A DNA stretch of 64,000 bases from Zymoseptoria tritici IPO323 (Eukaryota > Ascomycota > Dothideomycetes > Mycosphaerellales > Mycosphaerellaceae): assembly GCF_000219625.1 (NCBI RefSeq), contig NC_018218.1:3782001-3846000 (forward strand). Direction: 5' to 3'. The number at the start of each line of letters is the position of its first letter. Positions within the stretch are counted from its first letter, which is position 1. The translations under genes and the position numbers were made by a program. Under the pieces are notes generated by a model. The model was given only the letters and a program-made list of their open reading frames with translations, did not search any database and was not told where the DNA came from. Of this stretch, positions 55,904 through 64,000 are shown one piece after another.

Positions 55904-57492
55904 ATGGCCATTCTCCGCGTTGCGCCCACCAGGGCTCAGCAGGCCGTCAGTCTCCTGCGTGCGGTCAACTCTGGTAGCAGCACGTGTCCATGTCACTCCA
56001 ACCCCGGCGCCCACGCTCACAGCCATGGCGGTCTCTCCAACCCTTTTGCCGGCCGCAAGCGATCCCTCGCCACCCCAGTCGACTCTAGCCAGCAAAAGGA
56101 GTATGCCTTTGAGATGGCTGCCTCTAGCATTCGATTCGGACCCGGGTGTACCAAAGAAGTCGGCATGGACTTCAAGAACCTCGGGGCCAAGAAGGTCATG
56201 GTCGTCACCGACTCGACCGTCCTCAACCTCGATGCGATGAAGCAGGTTTCAGAAGGCCTCGAACGCGAGGGTATTGCATACGAAGTTTTTAGCAATGTCC
56301 GTGTGGAGCCCAAGGACTATTCGTATGAAGGCACTGTCGCATTGGCTCCTTGCATTGATCTAACCGAGGTGTAGCATCCGAGAAGCCATCGATTACGCCA
56401 AGCCATATCAGCCAGATGCCTTTCTTGCCGTGGGTGGAGGTAGTGTCATTGACACAGCAAAACTCATGAACTTGTACACTACCTGTCCTGATGCCGATTT
56501 CCTCGACTTTGTCAATGCTCCTCTTGGTAAGGGCATGCCCATTACGGCCAAACTGAAGCCATTGATCGCTGTACCCACCACGGCCGGCACTGGCTCCGAG
56601 ACGACCGGAACTGCCATCTTCGACCTCGTTTCGAAGAAAGCTAAAACTGGTATTGCTCACCGGAATCTGAAGCCTACTTTGGGAATATGTGATCCCATCA
56701 ACACTCGTACTATGCCTTCGACAGTACACGCCTCTTCTGGTCTTGATGTCCTGTTGCATTCCCTCGAGTCGTGGACGGCCATCCCATACTACGAGCGTGT
56801 ACCGAGGCCGAAAAATCCCATCGAGCGTCCAGCATACCAGGGAGCCAATCCAATATCTGATATTTTCTCACTGCAAGCGCTGCGAAGCACTGTGAAGGTG
56901 GGTCCTATTTTCTCACTAATTTCATTGCAATTCTAACAGTCCTCAGTACCTTCCCCGCGCCGTGAGGGACCCCGATGACTGGGAGGCTCAGTCCAACATG
57001 CTTCTTGCCGCTACGCTCGCGGGTGTCGGCTTCGGTAATGCAGGCGTGCATCTCTGCCATGGCATGAGCTATCCGATCAGCTCCCAAAACCGCGAGTACA
57101 AGCACAACGGCTACAACGTTGATTTCCCCATCATCCCTCATGGTGTGTCGGTCGCGGTGACTGGACCGAGTGTGTTCAAGTTCACGGGAGCGTCCAACCC
57201 AGAGAGACATTTGGCCGCCGCCGAATGTTTCGGTGTTGACATCTCGCAAGTCAAGAAGGAGAGCGCTGGTGAAGTACTCGGCGAGGCTATCGCGCAGTTC
57301 TTGGTTAATCTTGGCGATCAGCCACGAGGATTGAAGGCGCTTGGCTTCCGCTCATCGGATGTTGAGACCTTGGTCGAGGGTACCATGCCACAGGCGAGAG
57401 TGTTGATGCTTGCGCCGAATCTTGACACGAATGGCGGACAAGAGGAGAGGGAGCAGCTGACCCGGCTGTTTGAGGATGCTATGGAGTATTAG
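55904..57492 (+). CDS. Hydroxyacid-oxoacid transhydrogenase, mitochondrial
   Basis: Three exons: 55904-56322, 56375-56897 and 56947-57492, GT-AG introns of 52 and 49 nt, 495 residues. The N-terminus (MAILRVAPTRAQQAVSLLRA, then CPCHSNPGAHAHSHGG) is a mitochondrial targeting segment seen in ADHFE1-type proteins. Iron-alcohol-dehydrogenase motifs: AFLAVGGGSVIDTAKLMNLY, PTTAGTGSET, SGLDVLLHSLESW (metal ligands Asp/His) and GNAGVHLCHGMSYPIS. The enzyme transfers hydride between 4-hydroxybutyrate and 2-oxoglutarate, making succinic semialdehyde and 2-hydroxyglutarate. It converges with the solute-binding-like gene. Confidence 0.94.
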
Positions 57493-57580
57493 AGATGAGG
57501 TACATGCAATGCAGGCGATTCTGTCAAATCACGTTGTTGTGCATTCTGGCATCTCACTCTTCTTTCCCTGATGAGAGCCC

Positions 57581-58506
57581 TCAAACCACAGGCCACTTGT
57601 AGCCCATCCACTTCTCCAGGGTGGCATTCCACGCTCCGCTGCCTTCTTGGATTCTCCACCATGTATCAACGAAAATTTTCAGCACATCGTCCCTCGGCAG
57701 TAGATACCCTAACTCCTCAAACGTCCACGGCACCTCATTAACCATACACAGCGTGCCGTTGTTCAAGTTCACCTGCAGTTCCACCTCGATCTTGTCGCTA
57801 ACCATGGCATCGGCCGTGCCATCGATGACTGCTTGATACACCGCATTATTGTCTTCCACGATCACAACCTGCGCTTTAGTAAAGGTCGCCCTGTCAAAAG
57901 CTTCATTTGTTCCGCCGGGGTTCGCGGCTATCTTCGTACTGACGACATCGAGGGATTTGAGGTCTGTGTATTTTCCCTTGTCGGCACATCGTATACATCC
58001 TGTCTTGCCGACACGCTGTACTGGCGTCGAGAAGAAGGAGGTCTGAGCGCGAGCAAGTGTGATACTGACGCCACCCATCGCGATGTCGAATTTGTTGGCC
58101 GCGATGTCCATGGTGAGATTCGCCCAGGCGGAAGGGACAAAGATCGGGGACGAAGGAAGGGAGAGGGCATTGGAGAGAGACTGAGCCATGTCTACATCGG
58201 CGCCGATGTATGTTGTGTTGAAAGTGGTGCCGTCGGGAAGTGTCGTCGCATTGTCGAGCTGGTAAGTGAAAGGTTTGTAGTCGCCGGTAGTTCCCACCCG
58301 GATGTAGCCGCGAGTCCTGATGGTGTCGAGGAGTGAGGTGGTGTTTACAGAGGAGAATGAGGGCCCGATCGGACTGAGAAATGTTAGAGAGAGCCGACAT
58401 GATTGGAAAAGGATGGGATTCACTCCTGCGACTCGTATGTGATCTCGTGTCCAGCAGTCAAAGTCAAAAGCGGAGCAACAAGGCCGAGCACGCGAAACAA
58501 AGGCAT
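57581..58506 (-). CDS. Secreted bacterial-type solute-binding/cyclohexadienyl dehydratase-like protein
   Basis: Two exons on the minus strand: 58506-58424 and 58373-57581, 50-nt GT-AG intron, 291 residues. The first exon encodes a signal peptide (MPLFRVLGLVAPLLTLTAG). The body is an SBP_bac_3 fold: LDTIRTRGYIRVGTTGDYKP, IGADVDMAQSLSNALSLPSS, NKFDIAMGGVSITLARAQTS, FSTPVQRVGKTGCIRCADKG and the final MGYKWPVV. Periplasmic cyclohexadienyl/arogenate dehydratases (PheC) share this fold and similar motifs, and convert prephenate or arogenate to phenylpyruvate or phenylalanine. Bacterial ancestry by transfer is likely, but the intron and signal peptide show it is settled in the fungus. Binding of an amino acid without catalysis is the alternative. 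Confidence 0.82.
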
Positions 58507-58794
58507 AGCAGTCCACTTCGTTAGCTGGTATGGGGTTTGATGAGGATGCTCTTTGTGCACTTCTCTCAGGTATTACAGAGCTAGATACCCTTGCAGTCGC
58601 ATCGATACGCAGGGCCGGGACTAAATCGCTCGAATTAGCGAGGAGCATGGGAAGATCGGCATTGGTCCTTTGTTTGCAGGTGAGGCTGAACTTGGCGCTG
58701 CATCCTCTCGAAATAACGCAATGAGGTCTTTCCTTCATATTCCTCCAAGGTGAAGAAGGCTGGCATCAGACGTGGTATCGCAGATCTGACCACG
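58507..58794. promoter_or_regulatory. Short divergent promoter, SBP-like / type III PKS
   Basis: 288 bp between divergent start codons. A GTG-led in-frame extension of the PKS from 58750 is not used because the ATG at 58795 lies just before the conserved part. Confidence 0.55.
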
Positions 58795-60045
58795 ATGCAG
58801 CGCGCAATTGATCCAAAAGGCGGAAAAGCTACTGCTCCACCGGATCTTTGGATCGCAGGGCTCGGATCGCAATATCCGCCCCACGTCCTCGAGCCGAAAG
58901 ATCTTTACGACTTCGCGACAAGATTTCATAACCCTGAAACACCTGGGTGAGATACACAAAGATATTGAAAGCATAGCACTAACCACGCATATAGATTGAA
59001 GAGGCTTCTTGCCATCAATAAGAGGACTGGCATCGAGACTCGGTCGGCAGTATCGACATACAAGGATGGCTTCGGCACAGGGAAAGATCCGCCCACTATA
59101 GCAGACATCGACAGCTTCTTCCGTGTGGTCGGTGTCGATCTAACCGTTCAGGCGAGCCGGAAAGCATTGCAAGAATGGGGCGGCAACAAGAGCCAAATCA
59201 CGCATACCGTCGGCGTGACATGCACAAGTCAGGGCAATCCTGGATACGATGTTCTCGTCAACCAAGCGCTCGGGCTCGAAGCATCGATAGATCGGACCCT
59301 CCTCCACGGCGTAGGCTGTGCTGGTGGACTTGCTATTATGCGAGCAGCTGGGCAGATTGCCGCAGGTGCTACCGCGTTTGGTCGACCAGCTCGTATCCTT
59401 GCTTTTGCTTGCGAGCTCTCGACGCCGCATATGCGCTGCGAGCTTGCGGCGGCAGAGAGGAAGCCATCGGATCAAGTCGGTATCGCCGGTGCTCTCTTCT
59501 CGGATGCCGCTGCAGCTTTTGTTCTTACGAACAGTATTGGACTTGATGAAGACTGCAAGCCACTGTTCCGGCTATCGCGTTGGGCATGCGGAAGAATCCC
59601 GAACACGACGGATGAGATGTCCTTCTTATCAGGGCAATATGGCATGTGCTGATCGGCGGGCTGACATGACGCTGGCTAATCGGTTCTTGCAGGATCCTGC
59701 ACCGTCATCTCGCGAGATGTGCCCAGCTTGATCAAACAAGCCGTAAAGCCTGTGTTGGATGGCATGCTGCTCGGCTGTCGAGTGCCAAGCACGGACAACT
59801 TTGACTGGGCATTGCATCCCGGCGGTACTGCTGTGGTCGACGGCGTGAAGGAAGCAATGGGCTTGACCGAACATCAGCTCCGAGCAACGCGAGAAATCTA
59901 CCGTACGAAGGGCAACAGCTCATCTCCGACCGTGCTGATCGTGCTCGATAGATTGAGATCGATGGACTCTAGTAGGGGCAATATTGTTGCTGCTTCGTTT
60001 GGACCGGGCCTTGCAATCGAAATGGCGCTGCTCGAGCGTTGTTGA
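58795..60045 (+). CDS. Type III polyketide synthase
   Basis: Three exons: 58795-58946, 58995-59641 and 59693-60045, 383 residues, normal for the family. The second intron (51 nt) needs a GC donor (TATG|GCATGT) with a CTAAT branch; otherwise the frame ends at GQYGMC and loses two catalytic residues. The triad is Cys159 (HGVGCAGGLA), His308 (WALHPGGTAV) and Asn363 (RGNIVAASFGPGLAIEM). The N-terminus LWIAGLGSQYPPHVLEPKDL and NKRTGIETRS are typical of fungal alkylresorcinol/pyrone synthases. Such enzymes extend an acyl-CoA with malonyl-CoA to give resorcinols or pyrones; the starter unit cannot be read. It is divergent from the SBP-like gene. Confidence 0.93.
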
Positions 60046-60407
60046 AAGTGCCGAGGTCAAGTGCCGGTACGGGGAAGCAAGGCTCGCAGTTCCCCCCGTA
60101 AACTAGACACACTTTATTTCCAAATGGGTAGACCTGGCTCCTACGCTAACTAACATGGGGTGATTAACTTCACCTTGCTTTCCCTCGAATTGCTTCACTT
60201 CACTTCACTCTGCTTTACTTTACTTCACTTCGACAAACGAAAATCCCATCCGCGATCTTAACGTTTCAGCCTCTTCAACGATGCGTCATGCCAAGGTTGA
60301 GCATGCAGCTCCTACACCCGAGGTGCATCCGGTGCCGAAATTGAGTTAACAACTTCTGTTAACGATGAACTTCTCTGCGACATCACCTTTCGACATTACC
60401 GCACACG
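60046..60407. other. Intergenic with TTCAC microrepeat
   Basis: Around 60190-60235 there is a run of CTTCACTTCACTTCACTCTG-like pentamers (TTCAC/TTTAC). Otherwise it is the 3' flank of the PKS and the promoter of the zinc-knuckle gene. Confidence 0.6.
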
Positions 60408-61148
60408 ATGTCGCATTACTGCGACACCTGCGGCAAGGACGGTCATGAGTGGTGGGATGGGCAGTGCGCGGGGCCATGCCTTCACTGCGACGAGGGAGCA
60501 TTGGGACACGGGACGGCGAAGTGTGGCAAGGGCGACCGATTTGGGGTCTACCGGCCGCAGCCGATGACTTTGGCGGAGGAGAACAGAGCCTACCATAAGA
60601 AGCTAATGGAGGCATTGGACAACCTCGCTCGGAGCAGAGCGTACGGTCAATTGTTGAGGGAGACGTTGGAGGATGGGCGTGCTGCGAAGAGGGCTGCGAC
60701 ATTGCAGCAACGCACAGCTAACAAGCAGGACTACGATGCGAGGAAGGCATTCGATAAAGAGCATGGAGCAAAGCCGGGATCGAGCAAGGGCAATATCCTG
60801 AAGGGTGCCAGCCAAGCGATCGCGACGGTTGGTGTTGACAGATTCCCTAGAGTGCATGGCAAGGCGCGCAAGAAGTTGAGGAAAGAGGCGAATCTTCTGC
60901 GGCTTCAGGACCCCCAGAGATCAGGTCGCGATAGCGACACTGCTGGAGAAGATGGAGTGCAGAATGGAGAAGAGAGCGCGGAGGCTAGAGAGGACGAGGT
61001 CACAGTCGTGAAAGAGGTACATAATGGAGAGGAACAAGGACGCGAGGAGGAAGTTCAGACAGAGGCCGAAGTACGAGAGGTACAGGGAGGAGACGTTACG
61101 ATGGAAGACAGGTCGGCAGAGACGATGCAGGATGGAAGATTCCAGTAG
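60408..61148 (+). CDS. Zinc-knuckle-like protein with charged tail
   Basis: Intronless, 246 residues. The N-terminus has two compact Cys/His clusters: CDTCGKDGHEWWDGQC (CX2CX4HX6C) and CLHCDEGALGHGTAKC (CX2CX6HX4C), close to but not the same as the retroviral-type CCHC knuckle. A helical, Lys/Arg-rich middle follows (AYGQLLRETLEDGRAAKRAA, RVHGKARKKLRKEANLLR). The end is a Glu-rich acidic stretch. I recognise no specific family. The two clusters may bind zinc and nucleic acid or protein. It is the last gene before the repeat block, so a fast-evolving or transposon-derived gene is possible. Confidence 0.7.
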   Translation: MSHYCDTCGKDGHEWWDGQCAGPCLHCDEGALGHGTAKCGKGDRFGVYRPQPMTLAEENRAYHKKLMEALDNLARSRAYGQLLRETLEDGRAAKRAATLQQRTANKQDYDARKAFDKEHGAKPGSSKGNILKGASQAIATVGVDRFPRVHGKARKKLRKEANLLRLQDPQRSGRDSDTAGEDGVQNGEESAEAREDEVTVVKEVHNGEEQGREEEVQTEAEVREVQGGDVTMEDRSAETMQDGRFQ

Positions 61149-61430
61149 CAATTGTCGCGGACAATAGAGCATTTCTGGAGAAGCCCGCTCGTAGGAAATA
61201 GCGAGCGTAATTTACCTCTTCCCGCTCTTTGCATGCATCTTTGTCTTAGTGTAACAACTCGTGCTTTGACATTGCAAGCGGCTGCGTCTTTTTGATGGGC
61301 GTCTTACTAATTATCTTTCACAGTTGGCAGCCTCTGAACAGCGACCATCTTCTTATAACGCGTCCAACATAATACACTACTTTATCTGCCATTGTTGTCG
61401 TGCAAGGCAGAAATAATGAAACCGTAGCCG
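61149..61430. other. 3' flank and transition to repeat DNA
   Basis: Unique-looking sequence becoming AT-rich. No gene seen. Confidence 0.4.
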
Positions 61431-62200
61431 CCTTGGACATGGACTCACCACTTCACCGCAGTCGCTCGTGTCGCCGCCATCCCGATTTAGGCCAGTTAGT
61501 GCTATCTTTATCCGCGGATACGAACTACACAGCTGCACCTACGCATTAGTATTACTTTACGCTACCGCGTCGTATGTAGGAACAGGAAAGCTATAGCTAT
61601 ATCTAGATCCTTTCCGGACGAGACCGCAAAAGGAGCAGAAACATAATAGCCTAGCCGCTACTTTACGACGAAAATCGGCACGTTTCCTCTAAACGCGACA
61701 CGTACTAGTATTAATCGAAGTACCCGAGCCGGCTTCGGAAACAAAAAGTATACTATCGCCTACGACGACTCTACTATCTCTCGAGCTTTAAATAGGAATG
61801 CTCGCCGTTATGACTATTAACGAGTAGAGCTACGAGAGCGTAACGAAGCTGTCGCGTAGTAAGATACTACTACCGGATGTCGTAAGAACCTCGAAGCGGT
61901 AGGATTAAGAATAAAACTATATAAAGACTCGGGCAAGGACGCGCAATGTTAGAAAGTAAAGCTAGCGAGAAGAAGGCCCGTAAGGCTAGAGTTATCTTAT
62001 AAGAGGCGAATTTAGAGTAAGGTAGGTTGCTCTAGCTACTACGACAGACTATGCTAGATTATTACTAAGGCGAGTCGATTATAAGAGTAGAGAAAGAGCG
62101 CCGCGAAGCCGTTAATAAATACGACATAGCTAATAAGGAGCGCCGCGATTAAGTAGTATACTAGCCTCGGAAATGTTATACTAGAAGTCCTAAATATACT
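61431..62200. repeat. RIP-mutated transposon relic
   Basis: TpA-rich with few CpA/TpG, and stops in all frames. In the plus strand around 61950-62150 a charged coil-like remnant can be read (for example VEKERREAVNKYDIANKERR) with stops where Gln would fit, like the tail of a fungal transposase or other element protein. Family not determinable. Confidence 0.65.
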
Positions 62201-64000
62201 ATAAAGAAGACATCGACGTTAAAGAGGAAATTAAAGAGGAGGATCTTAGTAGATAAGGAGTAGATATTATATCTACTAATAGAATGTCTATTTAATAACT
62301 CGATGTCTATACCCTCCGAGTCGACCTAGCCTATCGACTCGGTAGGTATAGATATCGACTTTAAAGAGGGGGGTCTTAAGAAATAAGGAGTAGATGTTAT
62401 ACTTACTAATAGTATATCTATCTAATAACTTAATGTCTATACTCTCTAAGTCGATAGGCTAGGTCGACTCGGATCGTATAGATATCGATATTAAAGAAGA
62501 GGGTCTTAGTAGATAAGGGGTAGATTTTACGTCTACTAATAGAATAACTACTTAATATGTCGATGTCTATGCCCTTCGAGTCGACTATATAGGTCGACTC
62601 GGTATAGACATGTATCGACGTTAAAGAAGGGGGTTCTAGTAAATAAGGGATATATTTTAAATCTACTAATAGAATAACTATTTAATATATCGATGTCTAT
62701 ACCCTCCGAGTCGATAGGCTAGGTCGACTCGATATAGGTATATATCGATATATTAGCTATAGGTCGAAACCCCAAATTCTATTTTAAGTACTAAACTAGA
62801 CCCTTATAATTCGATATATATCTATACTATCTCGATTAGGTAGGTCGACCTAGTATAGGTATATATCGATACGTTAGGTAGAGGTAATACTAAGAAATAT
62901 ATGTCTTATTAATTTTGTAATCTAACAAATTAATGCATATCTAGACCGGCTCGATTAGGCAGGTCGACCCGATATAGCTATATATCGATTTATAAGGAAG
63001 AAGTAGTACTAAGTAACAGATATCTTATTAGCTTCTTAATCTAACAAATCGATATATACTTAGACTAGGTCGATTAGGTAGGTCGACCCGATATAGCTAT
63101 ATATCGATTTGTTAGGTAGAGGTTATTAGGTAATAAAGGGCAATGTCTATATTTAGTACTAAGCTTTGCCCTTACTAATCGATGCATGTCTAGACTGTCT
63201 CGATTAGGCAGGTCGACCCGATATAGCTATAAATTAATATATTAAATAGAGGTTATAGTAATACTAAAAGATAAGGTATATATTAGGCCCTTAGCTATAC
63301 CCTTAGTAATCGATATATATCTATATCGAGTCGATTAGGTAGGTCGACTTAGTCTAGATATATATCGATTTATACTAGCGTAAATCTTAGTTCTAAGGAG
63401 CGATCTTTGCTCCTAGATATCTATCTACTTTACTAAAGTCGATACTAGCGCAGATCGAGTCGATTATATAGGTCGACTTAGTTTAGATACCTATCGATTT
63501 AGTCTAGCGCAAACCTTAATATATAGAGGTCGACATTTGTCCCTTGCCCTACCTATACCCTACTAATGTCGATATTAGCGTATATCGAGTCGACCTAACT
63601 AATCGACCTAGTCTATATACCTATCGATTTGGCCTAGTGCAAGTCTTAATAATAAGTAGCGTTTTTCGTTCCTAGATATTCTTCTACCCTACTAACGTCG
63701 ATGTTAGCGTATATTAAGTCGACCTAGCCTATCGACTTAATATACACTAGCATTAATTCGATCTAGCGTTAACCTTAAAGTATAAAGGTTAATATCTATT
63801 CCTCTGCTTAAAGCTACCCTACTTATGTCGATATTAGTATATATCGAATCGACTTATCAGATCGACTTAGTATATACTAGCATCGATCTAGCCTAGCGTA
63901 AAGCTTAAAACTTATAGTAATTATTAGTTCCTTTCCTAAGAGATTAGTCTCTTATATCGATACTAGCATATATCGAGTTAATTAGACAGGTCGACTTAGT
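62201..64000. repeat. Satellite-like tandem array, ~120-130 bp unit
   Basis: A repeated TTAAAGA(A/G) motif followed by GTCTTAGTAGATAAGG-like sequence recurs at about 62232, 62361, 62491 and 62621, a 129-130 bp period. From ~62750 to the window end the units diverge, but a palindromic core of the GAGTCGA...TCGACTC or TCGATTAGG...GGTCGAC type recurs at about 62831, 62950, 63070, 63200, 63331, 63458, 63588, 63717, 63845 and 63970. CpA and TpG are scarce and TpA abundant. The array runs off the right end. No gene. Confidence 0.85.

Noticed and set aside
58750..58794. N-terminal extension of the type III PKS
   Set aside because: Starts at GTG and is not conserved; the ATG at 58795 immediately precedes the family N-terminus.
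60190..60235. TTCAC pentamer run as a functional element
   Set aside because: A simple microsatellite without other support.
62201..64000. Regular repeats with spacers, superficially CRISPR-like
   Set aside because: The units are 120-130 bp with mutated repeats throughout, in a eukaryotic RIP context, and no cas genes are present.

Overview
This 64 kb window is nuclear DNA from a filamentous ascomycete. Genes are compact and interrupted by short introns (about 38-60 nt, one of 178 nt) with CTRAC-like branch points. Several gene models match fungal-type families: Gγ with a CaaX box, FMP52, a Sip3/Lam protein and a PL3 pectate lyase. The repeats carry marks of repeat-induced point mutation (TpA-rich, CpA/TpG-poor, Gln and Trp codons turned into stops). 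The gene set suggests a plant-associated Dothideomycete; that placement is an inference from the protein families, not a measurement.

Layout. 1-380: decayed AT-rich repeat with a GTGCAC cluster and a palindrome. 1.2-13.4 kb: G-protein gamma subunit, eIF3a, a large WD40/BCAS3-like protein, DPM2, SAR1 and a secreted zinc deaminase. 14.19-16.39 kb: a 2193-bp Fot1/pogo-type DNA transposon with good terminal inverted repeats, a TA target duplication and a dead transposase. 17.4-33.9 kb: a long disordered protein with a methyltransferase-like end, a GNAT acetyltransferase, a PL3 pectate lyase, a BAR-PH-GRAM-VASt membrane-contact-site protein and a DCAF6-like WD40 protein. 34.5-49.2 kb: two small LEA/SMP-like proteins, the GID-complex subunit FYV10, a one-pass membrane protein with an internal repeat, MAF1, the AP-1 sigma subunit, the glutamate-cysteine ligase modifier subunit, 3-phosphoglycerate dehydrogenase, a Roadblock/LAMTOR-like protein and FMP52. 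49.8-61.1 kb: a UFD4/TRIP12-type HECT ligase, hydroxyacid-oxoacid transhydrogenase, a secreted bacterial-type solute-binding/dehydratase protein divergent from a type III polyketide synthase, and a zinc-knuckle protein. 61.4-64.0 kb: heavily mutated repeat DNA that becomes a satellite-like tandem array of roughly 120-130 bp units running off the window end.

Most genes are single-copy housekeeping functions (translation, secretion, ubiquitin ligation, amino-acid and glutathione metabolism), so there is no operon logic. Local pairings worth noting are the DPM2/SAR1 divergent promoter, the two tandem LEA-like genes, and the divergent SBP-like/type III PKS pair. Exon boundaries were placed by hand from splice motifs, phase and family alignment. 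Three of about 32 introns need a GC-AG splice to keep the conserved protein intact.
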